Assembly (NCBI GenBank): GCA_900472605.1
Contig: UCJD01000009.1
Span: 9,515-41,880 of the forward strand
Length of the DNA: 32,366 bases
Reading direction: 5' to 3'
Source: Hyphomicrobiales bacterium
GTDB taxonomy: Bacteria; Pseudomonadota; Alphaproteobacteria; Rhizobiales; Rhizobiaceae
Part shown: positions 8,881-17,077 of the stretch, one piece after another
Position numbering within the stretch: the first letter of the stretch is position 1
Layout of the letters: each line of letters starts with the position of its first letter
The notes under the pieces: generated by a model
Database searches by the model: none
What the model saw: only the letters and a program-made list of their open reading frames with translations
Told to the model about the DNA's origin: nothing
Translations under genes and position numbers: made by a program

Positions 8881-10116
8881 TCAGTCGGCGGAGCCGATGA
8901 TTTCAGCGAAGCGCTTCTGTGCGTCTTCAGGCGTCATAGAGGCGTTGGCGAAGAACTCCGAGAAGAGGTCTTCCTTCTGCTTCTGGCTGTCGGCCGAAAG
9001 CAGCTGGTCGGTGCCTTCGATCACATTGCCCTTGGCAAGGATGTCGAGACCCTTCTTCATGCAGTCGTTGGCGGCCGCGAGATCGACGTCACCACGCACC
9101 GGCAGCGAGCCTTTCTTGAGGTTGAAGGCAACCTGCGTCTTCGGATCGAGCAAGGTCTTGGCGAGAACGTCCTGCGCCTTCGACTTGGCTTCATCCTTGA
9201 GCAGCGGGAAGTAGAACGCATCGCCACCGGTGGAGATGATCTCGTTCACGCCGAGGCCTGGCAAGCAGGTATAGTCGGTGCCGGCCTTCTGGCCTGCGAG
9301 CGCGAACTCACCCTGCGCCCAGTCACCCATGATCTGGCCGCCGGCCTTGCCTGTGATGACGAGGTTGGTTGCCTGGTTCCAGTCCTGGACGTTGCTGCCC
9401 TTGGACATCTTGCGGGCGTCGTCGGCAGCCTTGAAGACCTTGGCGATCTCGGGACCGGCGGCCGCTTCGGCGTCCTTGTCCTTGAACACCTTGTTGAACG
9501 TGTCCTTACCAGCGATCGCCACCATCAGCGTATCGAAGGCGCCTGCTGCCTGCCACGGCTGACCACCGACGGCGAGCGGCACGATACCGGCCTTTTCGAG
9601 TGCCGGTGCCGCGGCGACGAACTCATCCCAGTTCTTCGGCACGTCTACGCCGGCCTTCTTGAAGGCGGCATTCGACAGCCACAGCCACTGCCAGGAGTGG
9701 ATGTTGACGGGCGCGCAATAGATCTTGCCGTCGATCGTGCAAGAGTCGAGCAGGCTGGCCGGACGGATGACGTCCTTCCAATGCTCGGCGGTGGCGACAT
9801 CGGTCAGGTCGCGCATCAGGCCGGACTGCACCAGTTCCTCGGCCTGGCGGCCATGGTTGAACTGGGTGGCGCCCATCGGGTCGCCGCCGGTGATGCGGCT
9901 GACCATGATCGGACGCGCCGTGCCGCCGGAACCGGCGATGGCACCGTCAACCCACTTATTGCCGGTGGCGTCGAACGCCTTGGCGAGTTCCGCGACGGCC
10001 GCGGCTTCGCCACCGGATGTCCACCAGTGCGTGACTTCAAGATCGGTGGCGTGTGCCGCACCAAGCGGCAAGGCGACGGATGCGCACAGCGCTGCCGCCA
10101 TCAAACGAATATTCAT
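8881..10116 (-). CDS. Sugar ABC transporter periplasmic solute-binding protein
   Basis: A 411-residue family-1 extracellular binding protein. Residues 1-23 form a Sec signal peptide (MNIR start, hydrophobic core, AHA cleavage before TDLEVTHWW). The mature start, with a beta strand then WWTSGGE, and the aromatic HSWQWLWL stretch are typical of oligosaccharide binders. GGAGGAG lies 5 bp before the ATG. It is the first gene of the sugar operon, facing the LacI gene across a 454-bp gap. The substrate is inferred to be a mannoside from the downstream GH2 enzyme. Confidence 0.93.
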   Translation of the reverse strand: MNIRLMAAALCASVALPLGAAHATDLEVTHWWTSGGEAAAVAELAKAFDATGNKWVDGAIAGSGGTARPIMVSRITGGDPMGATQFNHGRQAEELVQSGLMRDLTDVATAEHWKDVIRPASLLDSCTIDGKIYCAPVNIHSWQWLWLSNAAFKKAGVDVPKNWDEFVAAAPALEKAGIVPLAVGGQPWQAAGAFDTLMVAIAGKDTFNKVFKDKDAEAAAGPEIAKVFKAADDARKMSKGSNVQDWNQATNLVITGKAGGQIMGDWAQGEFALAGQKAGTDYTCLPGLGVNEIISTGGDAFYFPLLKDEAKSKAQDVLAKTLLDPKTQVAFNLKKGSLPVRGDVDLAAANDCMKKGLDILAKGNVIEGTDQLLSADSQKQKEDLFSEFFANASMTPEDAQKRFAEIIGSAD

Positions 10117-10570
10117 GAGTTCTCCTCCCTCACTGAAACGTTGCCGGAAAAACTTAGTTCAATCGATATTGCCGCGCAACCGTCGCATGCCAAAATTTTC
10201 TTTTCGGCGGTGATTTGCTACCTTTGCCTGTAAGTGACACCGTAATCGTGAGCACTTGACGAGCACCGCGCTCAAGCGATGTGCAGGTGCAAACTATAAA
10301 TAAACATATGTTATAACTCGTTTTATCATACTGGTATCGTGAGATGACCGCGTGTGATTGTTCGCAAGCGCAGAAAAATGTGGTACAAATGGCATGTTCA
10401 ACCAGCAGCAGTGGTTGCATCGCAAACGCCTGAAAAACCGCTCGACAATTCTACTGTAACGTTACAGATTTTAAGGCCCGTGGGAGGGAACGACATTTGC
10501 TGCATTCAGGCTTACAGCGCTGCGAAAAGCATCTATAAGCGAACCAAATCGCGTAGGACGGCCTAGAGGG
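10117..10570. promoter_or_regulatory. Divergent regulatory region of the sugar operon and lacI-type gene
   Basis: This 454-bp non-coding stretch is more AT-rich than the flanking genes, notably around 10290-10330. It must hold promoters in both directions. It contains the 14-bp palindrome annotated separately, a second dyad at about 10255-10276 (CTTGA/TCAAG arms), a TTGC/GCAA dyad near 10415 and a 10-bp AT palindrome at 10303-10312. I could not assign a convincing -35/-10 pair. An 88-codon minus-strand frame here looks spurious. Confidence 0.7.
10454..10467. promoter_or_regulatory. Probable LacI-family operator, perfect 14-bp palindrome
   Basis: CTGTAACGTTACAG is a perfect palindrome with the central CG step typical of LacI/GalR-family operators. 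It lies about 104 bp before the lacI-type start and about 340 bp before the binding-protein start, so autoregulation is the most direct reading. I did not find a second exact copy nearer the transport operon. Confidence 0.65.
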
Positions 10571-11602
10571 ATGAAAAACAAAGCGAATTTCGGGGCGACG
10601 GTGACCGAGGCATCTCGGGAGAGACCGACACTGAAGACGATTGCCTTCATGACGGGCCTCGGCATCACAACGGTTTCCAGAGCCTTGAAGGATGCGCCCG
10701 ACATTGGCGCTGAGACCAAGGAACGCGTGCGGATGGTGGCGAGCCAGCTCGGCTATCAGCCGAACCGCGCCGGCGTGCGCCTCAGAACCGGCAAGACCAA
10801 CGTCATCGCGCTGGTGCTCAGCATCGACGAGGAGATCATGGGCTTTTCGAGCCAGCTGGTCTTCGGCATCTCGGAAGTTCTGACTGGCACACCCTACCAC
10901 ATCGTCGTCACGCCGCATTCGCACAGCAAGGACCCGATGCTGCCCGTCCGCTACATTCTGGAGACAGGCTCTGCCGACGGCGTCATCATCTCCCGCATCG
11001 AGCCGGACGATCCCCGCGTGCGCCTGCTCAGCGAGCGCAACATGCCCTTTGCCACGCACGGCCGCACCGATGCCGGGCTGACGCACCCGTTCCACGACTT
11101 CGACAACGAGGCATTCGCCCACCAGGCGGTCGAGAAGCTCGTTGCGCTTGGCCGCAAGCGCATCGCCCTCCTCCAGCCCCCGAGCAAGCTCACCTATTAC
11201 ACGCACACCCGGATCGGCTTCCAGACCGGCCTGCACGACTACGGCGCCGAGGAAGTGCCGCTGCGCGTCACCATCGATACGCCGCTGGACGAAATCCGCG
11301 ATGCGATCGAGGCGCTGATGCGCTCGAGCAATGCCCCTGACGGCATCGTCTGTTCCGCCGGAAGTGCGGCCATCGCGGTCAACGCCGGAATCGAAGCGGC
11401 CGGGAAGCGGCTTGGCGTGGATATCGACATGGCGACGAAGGAATCGACGCCGATCCTCAACTGGATCCGGCCCGAGATCATCACCGCCCGTGAGGATTTT
11501 CGCCACGCCGGCCGCGAAATGGCCAAGGCGGTGATCGCCCGCATCGACGGCGTCGAGCCGGAACTGCTGCAGAGCATCAGCCAACCAGTGTGGAAGGTGT
11601 GA
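10571..11602 (+). CDS. LacI-family transcriptional regulator
   Basis: A 343-residue DNA-binding regulator. The N-terminal helix-turn-helix and hinge helix span about residues 19-66 ([20 protein letters not shown] onward), followed by a periplasmic-binding-protein-like sensor domain. It is divergent from the sugar operon and so is presumably its regulator, most likely a repressor released by an imported sugar or metabolite. The start is uncertain: ATG 10571 follows GAGGG with almost no spacing, and a downstream in-frame GTG that begins MTEASRERP would still keep the whole DNA-binding domain. A bidirectional terminator follows. Confidence 0.93.
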   Translation: MKNKANFGATVTEASRERPTLKTIAFMTGLGITTVSRALKDAPDIGAETKERVRMVASQLGYQPNRAGVRLRTGKTNVIALVLSIDEEIMGFSSQLVFGISEVLTGTPYHIVVTPHSHSKDPMLPVRYILETGSADGVIISRIEPDDPRVRLLSERNMPFATHGRTDAGLTHPFHDFDNEAFAHQAVEKLVALGRKRIALLQPPSKLTYYTHTRIGFQTGLHDYGAEEVPLRVTIDTPLDEIRDAIEALMRSSNAPDGIVCSAGSAAIAVNAGIEAAGKRLGVDIDMATKESTPILNWIRPEIITAREDFRHAGREMAKAVIARIDGVEPELLQSISQPVWKV

Positions 11603-11633
11603 CACCGACAGCGCTGGATCCCCCACCAAACAG

Positions 11634-11659
11634 AAAAGCCCGGTCGAAACCGGGCTTTT
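11634..11659. terminator. Bidirectional Rho-independent terminator
   Basis: A perfect 11-bp stem (11634-11644 with 11649-11659) has a CGAA tetraloop, an A-run on the left and a T-run on the right. It lies between the convergent lacI-type gene (ends 11602) and gnd (ends 11679), and should terminate both. Confidence 0.95.
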
Positions 11660-11678
11660 CCCTATTCAGTCGACAATC

Positions 11679-13109
11679 TCAGAACGTCGCCGCACCGCTG
11701 CCCCATGGGCCGTGGTGGAAGTCCTTGCCGTCGAGGCGATCGAAGCCGTGGGCGCCGAAGAAGTCGCGCTGTGCCTGGATCAGGTTGGCGGTGCCGCGAC
11801 CCTGGCGGTAGGCGTCGAAGTAGGTGAGCGCCGAGGTCAGCGCCGGAACCGGCAGGCCGGCCTGAAGGGCCGCACCGACGACGCGGCGAAGCGCCGGCAG
11901 CGACTGCTTGACCATGTCGGAGAAGGCAGGCGTCACGATCAGGTTGGCCGCATCCGGCGCCTTGGTGAAGGCAGACGTGATCTCGTCGAGGAACTGCGAG
12001 CGGATGATGCAGCCGTCGCGCCAGATCTTGGCAATAACCGGCATCGGCAGCGACCACTTGAACTCGCGCGACGCTTCCGCCATGACCGCGAAGCCCTGCG
12101 CATAGGCGCCGATCTTGGCGGCGAACAGCGCCAGTTCCAGATCCTTATTGAGATCGGGGCCATAGGCGACCGGGAAGTTGTATTCCGGCTTGCCGAAGAT
12201 CTTCTCGGCGGCTTCGCGCTCGGTCTTCATCGACGACAGGCTGCGGGCGGCGACGGCTGCTTCGATCGCGGTCGCCGGAATGCCCATGTTCTGCGCTTCG
12301 ATCGCCGACCACTTGCCGGTGCCCTTCTGGCCGGCCTTGTCGAGGATCATGTCAACCATCGCACCGCCGGAGATCGGATCGGTCGCCGCCAGAACCTTCT
12401 CGGAGATCTCGATCAGGTAGGAGTTCAGGCGACCCTTGTTCCACTCGCCGAAGATGCCGGAGATGTCCTTGGCGCTCTTGCCGAGACCGTCGCGCAGGAT
12501 GCCGTAGATTTCGGCGATCATCTGCATGTCGGCATATTCGATGCCGTTGTGGATGGTCTTGACGAAGTGGCCGGCGCCGTCATTGCCGAGCCATGCGACG
12601 CAGGGGTCACCCTTGTACTTGGCGGCGATCGAGGTCAGCACCGGCTCGACGCGCTTCCAGCTCTCTTCCGTGCCGCCGACCATGATCGACGGACCATGAC
12701 GGGCACCTTCCTCGCCGCCGGACACGCCCATGCCGATGAAGGTCAGCTCGGTGTCCTTGAGACGGTCGAAGCGGGCGATCGTGTCGCGGAAGTTGGCGTT
12801 GCCGGCATCGATCATGATGTCGCCCTTGGAGAGATGCGGACGCAGCAGCTCCATCTGCTGGTCGACAGGCTCGCCGGCCTTGATCATGATGATGATCGGA
12901 CGCGGCGGGCGGATCGCCTCGACGAATTCCTCGATCGTCTTGCACGGAATGATCTGCTTCTTCAGATCACCGGCGCTCTCGTAGAATTCATCGGTCTTGT
13001 CGGGCGTGCGGTTGAACACCGCAATCTTGTTACCCTTTTCCGCAATGTTCAGCGCCAGGTTGGACCCCATGACCGCAAGGCCGATCAGCCCGATTTCTGC
13101 CTTTTCCAC
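11679..13109 (-). CDS. gnd: 6-phosphogluconate dehydrogenase, decarboxylating
   Basis: A cytosolic enzyme converting 6-phosphogluconate and NAD(P)+ to ribulose 5-phosphate, CO2 and NAD(P)H in the oxidative pentose phosphate pathway. At 476 residues it matches the usual length of about 470. The N-terminal Rossmann motif GLIGLAVMGSN is at 7-17, SGGEEGARHGPS follows near 130, and the catalytic segment HFVKTIHNGIEY includes Lys184, Asn188 and Glu191, equivalent to the known active-site residues. The frame is open to 13223, but homology begins at the GTG at 13109, which has a GGAGAG site 5 bp upstream; that start is chosen. It has no operon partner and ends in a bidirectional terminator shared with the lacI-type gene. 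Confidence 0.96.
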   Translation of the reverse strand: MEKAEIGLIGLAVMGSNLALNIAEKGNKIAVFNRTPDKTDEFYESAGDLKKQIIPCKTIEEFVEAIRPPRPIIIMIKAGEPVDQQMELLRPHLSKGDIMIDAGNANFRDTIARFDRLKDTELTFIGMGVSGGEEGARHGPSIMVGGTEESWKRVEPVLTSIAAKYKGDPCVAWLGNDGAGHFVKTIHNGIEYADMQMIAEIYGILRDGLGKSAKDISGIFGEWNKGRLNSYLIEISEKVLAATDPISGGAMVDMILDKAGQKGTGKWSAIEAQNMGIPATAIEAAVAARSLSSMKTEREAAEKIFGKPEYNFPVAYGPDLNKDLELALFAAKIGAYAQGFAVMAEASREFKWSLPMPVIAKIWRDGCIIRSQFLDEITSAFTKAPDAANLIVTPAFSDMVKQSLPALRRVVGAALQAGLPVPALTSALTYFDAYRQGRGTANLIQAQRDFFGAHGFDRLDGKDFHHGPWGSGAATF

Positions 13110-13338
13110 GATAACTCTCCAGTTCGTCAAATTGGACCGGTGTTGTGGCACTCTCTGGCTCATACGGCAAGTTCGATTCGCCTTGGATCGGTCGCGTATT
13201 GCGTCCGGCGCGAAGTGAACCATATTGCCGCCTAGGCCCTGCAGTCGGCAATTCTAATGCCGATAGTATCCGAGCGATGACGGTACCCGATCGGCATGCG
13301 ACGTTAAGCCGCCCGAGGAAATGAAGGAGGAACAAGCG

Positions 13339-13737
13339 ATGGCGACACTGCCTGCAAGAATCATTCACCGGTCGATCGAGAGAAACTGGCGTGATGTCTG
13401 GGCTTTTGCCGGCGCACCTGAAAACATGCCGCTCTGGGCTTCGGGCCTCGCGTCCGGCCTCGAGAAAAGTGGCGACGACTGGATCGCCAAGGGCGTCCTC
13501 GGCACGGTCCGCGTGAGCTTCGCCCCCCATAACGAATTCGGCGTTCTCGATCACACCGTCACGATCGCGAACGGTTTGCGCGTCTACAACGCACTCAGGA
13601 TCATCACCAACGGCGACGGCTGCGAGGTCATGTTCACCTTGCTGCGCCTGCCTGACATGACCGACGAGCAGTTCGAGGCTGATGCCGCGCATGTCGCGCG
13701 CGATCTCGAGGCGCTAAAAAAGCTGATGGAAATCTAG
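13339..13737 (+). CDS. SRPBCC-family protein (polyketide cyclase-like)
   Basis: A 132-residue protein that begins with the SRPBCC pattern (RSIERNWRDVWAFAGAPENMPLWASG) and ends in an amphipathic helix (residues about 110-132), as expected of the START-like ligand-binding fold. No catalytic residues identify a reaction. The upstream ATG at 13321 lies within the ribosome site; AAGGAGG before the ATG at 13339 decides the start. It is divergent from gnd and is followed after 9 bp by the VOC gene, so the two form a small operon. Function unknown. Confidence 0.8.
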   Translation: MATLPARIIHRSIERNWRDVWAFAGAPENMPLWASGLASGLEKSGDDWIAKGVLGTVRVSFAPHNEFGVLDHTVTIANGLRVYNALRIITNGDGCEVMFTLLRLPDMTDEQFEADAAHVARDLEALKKLMEI

Positions 13738-13746
13738 GAAGAACCG

Positions 13747-14100
13747 ATGACATCCACGAAAAACGAGCTTCGCATCGACTATGTCGAGTTCAACGTCACC
13801 GGTATCGAGCGATCCAAGGCGTTCTACGGCAAGGCTTTCGGGTGGCGTTTTACCGATTACGGTCCCAACTACTGCGAATTCGACGATGGACGGCTGAAGG
13901 GCGGCTTTACCAACCTCGATGCACCCCGCCCCGGCGGTCCGCTCGTCATCCTCTATGCCGATGACCTGCAGGCGGCACTGGAATCGGTCGAAGGCGCCGG
14001 CGGCAAGGTCGTGCGCCCGATCTTCGGCTTCCCAGGCGGCAGCCGCTTTCACTTCGCCGATCCCGATGGATACGAACTGGCGGTGTGGACGAAGGCGTAA
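13747..14100 (+). CDS. VOC-family (glyoxalase/bleomycin-resistance fold) protein
   Basis: A 117-residue single VOC unit. It opens with IDYVEFNVTGIERSKAFYG, typical of the first beta-alpha-beta module, and ends with FHFADPDGYELAVW, the usual last strand with the Glu that often binds metal. Possible activities include glyoxalase-like, dioxygenase-like or simple binding; the sequence does not choose. It starts 9 bp after the SRPBCC gene with an AGGAAG site. Its stop abuts the convergent PAS gene with no gap and no terminator between them. Confidence 0.85.
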   Translation: MTSTKNELRIDYVEFNVTGIERSKAFYGKAFGWRFTDYGPNYCEFDDGRLKGGFTNLDAPRPGGPLVILYADDLQAALESVEGAGGKVVRPIFGFPGGSRFHFADPDGYELAVWTKA

Positions 14101-14841
14101 TCAGGCGGCGAGATTGGCGGCCGACGAGCCGGCGTCCTGCGAGACGATAAGTGCCCCGATGATATAGCCGGACGAATCGCGCAGCGGCGACATGCGATAG
14201 CGTGTTCTCTGCACGACGTTTTCCTCGCGCCGTTCATAGGTCTGGTCGCAGGTTTCGCCTACGAAACACGCGTCGAGCATTCCCTTGACGCAGTCCACGA
14301 AACGCGCCTCACCGAGCACGTCCTTGATATGGCGCCCCACCATCTCGAACGGCTTGCGCTTGGCGTAAGCGGAGCTTGCGGCATTGGCGTAAAGGTAGCG
14401 ATAGTCCTTGGTCACAACAGCGACCCGATCCGGCAGGGATTCGAGGATAGCCGAATTCAGGAAGTTACCATTGTCGGTGTTGGGCACATAGGCAGCAGGC
14501 GCAGGCACCCGCTCCCGATCCATGCGCTCCAGCGGCGGCATCTGCCAGCGCGGCACGGTCGAACCGAGATATTGCTCCATCAGATACGAGAGCAGCTTCA
14601 CGTGTTCGCGCACGGATTCGCTGTCTTCGGCATACTGATCGATCAGGCAGCCGACGAATTGCATCTGCATATGTGCATAGAACAGATTGGTGGCGCGGTA
14701 GCCAAGGATCGTTTCGATAAGCGCGTCGATAGAGCCGTCGAGGCTGCTCACGCGCGCATCGTCACCAAGCCTTATGGCCTCGTCAATCTGCGAACACCGC
14801 AACGAGAACGCCTGAAAAAGCCCGAGCACGACACCTCCCAT
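14101..14841 (-). CDS. PAS-domain protein without visible output domain
   Basis: A protein of about 246 residues. The N-terminal half (to about 125) is mainly helical and unrecognised. A PAS domain spans about 130-240: it begins ILESLPDRVAVVTKDYRYLYANAA and ends with the strand pair RYRMSPLRDSSG / YIIGALIVSQD, the PAS/PAC pattern. No kinase, GGDEF, EAL, HTH or methyl-accepting segment is present, so it may sense a ligand or redox state and signal through a partner. The ATG at 14841 lacks a clear ribosome site, whereas an in-frame GTG at 14829 follows GGGAGG at good spacing and may be the true start. Confidence 0.8.
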   Translation of the reverse strand: MGGVVLGLFQAFSLRCSQIDEAIRLGDDARVSSLDGSIDALIETILGYRATNLFYAHMQMQFVGCLIDQYAEDSESVREHVKLLSYLMEQYLGSTVPRWQMPPLERMDRERVPAPAAYVPNTDNGNFLNSAILESLPDRVAVVTKDYRYLYANAASSAYAKRKPFEMVGRHIKDVLGEARFVDCVKGMLDACFVGETCDQTYERREENVVQRTRYRMSPLRDSSGYIIGALIVSQDAGSSAANLAA

Positions 14842-14998
14842 GCCGATTTCCGTGAGGGATTGATCCGATATCCAGGATCATGACGGCAACATTGCCATTC
14901 ACCTTCCCCTTTGTCAGAAATCGGTAACATGACGCCGTTTCATGTTCAATGAGGAAGAGACCTTGTTTTTCAATGACAAGATGTAGGGGAGCGCCAGT
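14842..14998. other. Short spacer downstream of lpxXL
   Basis: These 157 bp separate lpxXL from the PAS gene. I see only a weak 5-bp dyad near 14963-14981 and no convincing terminator or promoter pair, although the PAS promoter must lie here or upstream. Confidence 0.4.
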
Positions 14999-15931
14999 CT
15001 ACATGATTTGGCGCTTGATTTCCCATCGGTCATGATACCAGAGCCACTGTTCCGGGTATTCGCGCACCCAGCTTTCAACCTTGTCGTTCAACAACTGGGC
15101 CGTCGCCGTCAGATCAAGATTGCCCTTTTCATCCCGCGGTAGCTCGACCTTCGGCTCGATCTCCAGCCGATAGCGATTGCCGGGAAGGCGAACGCAGCGG
15201 GCCGGATAGACCTCACAGTTGAACTGGCGAACCAGCTTTCCGAGCAGCGGATTGGTCTTCACCGGTTGGCCGAAGAATTCGGTCTTCAGCCCGCGGCCGA
15301 ACTTCTGGTCCACAAGCACGCCGACCCCCTGCTCCGCTTCCAGCTGGCGTGCGAGTGCGAATGACGATCCGGCATGCGACGGCACCAGCTTGCCCATGCG
15401 GGCGCTGCGGAAGTCGAACACCTTCTGCGCCACGTAAGGGTTGTTGGGCGGCCGGAAGAGAACGCTGACATAAAGCCCGAAAGCAGCACCAGCCACCGGC
15501 AGCAGCTCGAAATTGCCGGTATGGCCGGTAAAGACGATAAACGGACGCGGGTTTTCCAGGAGATCGAGGAAGATCGGGATGCCCGACACCTCAACCCTGC
15601 CCGGCTCGCTCTTTTCGGGATCGAAATCGAACAACCGGTCGAGGAAGACGTATTCGGCGGCGAGCCGGCCCATATTGGCCCAGCTGCCGAGCGCGATCTG
15701 CTGGATCTCCTCGTCGCTCTTGTCCGGAAACGCGTTGCGCAGATTGGCGAGAATCAGCTTGTGACGCTTCATCTTCGGGCCGATCTTGCGCATCAGCCAG
15801 TCGATGAAATTGATCGCCCCGTCGGCCGGGAAGATCTTCAGAAAGTTCAGGAAGCCGAACATCACCTGCGCGATCAGCCACTGGCGAAAATGGTCCAGTT
15901 TCAGGACGATCCGGGTGATGAACAGCTCCAA
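14999..15931 (-). CDS. lpxXL: Lipid A very-long-chain (C28) acyltransferase LpxXL
   Basis: A 310-residue member of the LpxL/HtrB acyltransferase family, acting at the inner membrane. In rhizobia LpxXL transfers 27-hydroxyoctacosanoate from AcpXL to the lipid A precursor. The family HX4(D/E) catalytic motif is His137 to Glu142 in FTGHTGNFELLP, and a hydrophobic N-terminal anchor lies near 18-35. It is the last gene of the acpXL operon, the position it holds in characterised rhizobia. The apparent start is TTG at 15931, 4 bp after the adh2XL stop with no good ribosome site, so translational coupling is likely. Confidence 0.93.
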   Translation of the reverse strand: MELFITRIVLKLDHFRQWLIAQVMFGFLNFLKIFPADGAINFIDWLMRKIGPKMKRHKLILANLRNAFPDKSDEEIQQIALGSWANMGRLAAEYVFLDRLFDFDPEKSEPGRVEVSGIPIFLDLLENPRPFIVFTGHTGNFELLPVAGAAFGLYVSVLFRPPNNPYVAQKVFDFRSARMGKLVPSHAGSSFALARQLEAEQGVGVLVDQKFGRGLKTEFFGQPVKTNPLLGKLVRQFNCEVYPARCVRLPGNRYRLEIEPKVELPRDEKGNLDLTATAQLLNDKVESWVREYPEQWLWYHDRWEIKRQIM

Positions 15932-15935
15932 TGGA

Positions 15936-16964
15936 TCAATCCATCTTCAGGATGATCTTGCCGAAGATCTGGCGTGATTCCATCCGCTCCAGCGCGACGT
16001 TGATCTCGTCGAAGCCGACTTCGGTGTCGATGACGGGGTGCACGAGGCCGCGACCCATCTTCTGCATGGCATCGGCCATGTTCTCCATCCGGCAGCCGAA
16101 GGAGCCGAGCAGCTTAAGCTGCTGCTGGAACAGCATCATCAGGTTCATGTCGGTCGACACGCCCGACGTCGAGCCACAGGTAACAAGCCGCCCGCCACGC
16201 TTCATGCACAGCATGGAGCCTGCCCAGGTGTCCTTGCCGACATGTTCGAAGACGACATCGACGCCCTTCTTCTTGGTCAGCTTGCGCACCACGCCCTCGA
16301 AGCGGTCGGTGCGGTAGTTGATGACGTGATCGGCGCCGAGCGCCTTGGCCTTTTCGATCTTGTCGTCGGAGCCGACCGTGGTGATCACGGTGCAGCCGAT
16401 CTTCTTGGCAAGCTGGATCGCTGCCGAGCCGATGCCGGAGCCGCCGGCATGGATCAGGATCGTTTCGCCGGGCTCGAGCTTGGCATTATCGAACAGCATG
16501 TGCTCGACCGTACCGAACGTCACGGGAGCAACGGCCGCACCCACGGCATCGACGCCGGGAGGTGCCGGGACCAGCAGGCGCGCCGGAAGGTTGACCTTCT
16601 CCTGCGCGAAACCGTCGAGATGGAAACCATGCACGCCGGAGACATGTTCGCAGAGATTGTCGCGGCCTTCGCGGCATGGCCGGCAGAGGCCGCAGGTGCG
16701 CGCGCCGTAAATGGCGACGAGCTGGCCCGGAAGCACGTTGGACACGCCGGGGCCGATCGCCTCGACGACGCCAGACGCTTCCGCGCCGATGACCAGTGGC
16801 ATCTTGCGCTTGGCGAACGCCATGCCGCGCCAGCCCCAGACGTCGATGTGGTTCAGCGCCACGGCCTTGACGCGCAGCGTCACTTCGCCGGCGCCGGGCG
16901 CATCAGGTTCGGGCAGATCGGTGATCTCGAGCTTGCGGTCGTCGATCAGTTGCAGAGCGCGCAT
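15936..16964 (-). CDS. adh2XL: Zinc-binding MDR dehydrogenase of the C28 acyl locus (Adh2XL)
   Basis: A 342-residue medium-chain dehydrogenase/reductase. The four structural zinc cysteines are present in the pattern TCGLCRPC then DNLC, and the Rossmann motif is in HAGGSGIGSAAIQLAK. The catalytic zinc ligands are missing: the usual Cys is Asn in ALNHIDVW, the GHE His is Ala in IGAEASG, and no third Cys is seen. It therefore resembles the quinone/enoyl reductase branch more than true alcohol dehydrogenases. The ATG at 16964 follows GAAGGA; the longer frame to 16994 is less likely. It lies between fabF1XL and lpxXL, so its substrate is probably an acyl-AcpXL intermediate. Confidence 0.88.
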   Translation of the reverse strand: MRALQLIDDRKLEITDLPEPDAPGAGEVTLRVKAVALNHIDVWGWRGMAFAKRKMPLVIGAEASGVVEAIGPGVSNVLPGQLVAIYGARTCGLCRPCREGRDNLCEHVSGVHGFHLDGFAQEKVNLPARLLVPAPPGVDAVGAAVAPVTFGTVEHMLFDNAKLEPGETILIHAGGSGIGSAAIQLAKKIGCTVITTVGSDDKIEKAKALGADHVINYRTDRFEGVVRKLTKKKGVDVVFEHVGKDTWAGSMLCMKRGGRLVTCGSTSGVSTDMNLMMLFQQQLKLLGSFGCRMENMADAMQKMGRGLVHPVIDTEVGFDEINVALERMESRQIFGKIILKMD

Positions 16965-17077
16965 GGCAAAATCCTTCGCGGGCGCACCAGCCATGAGGCC
17001 GATACGCGGTTTGTTCGTGCCGCCACGCCAGCGCAGCCGATCGGGCGCGGGCGCGGCAATGTGAGGTCGGAAACCGA

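Noticed and set aside
10154..10420. An 88-codon minus-strand frame in the divergent sugar/lacI gap
   Set aside because: No recognisable domain, an unusual Cys-rich composition, no clear ribosome site, and it covers the expected promoter area.
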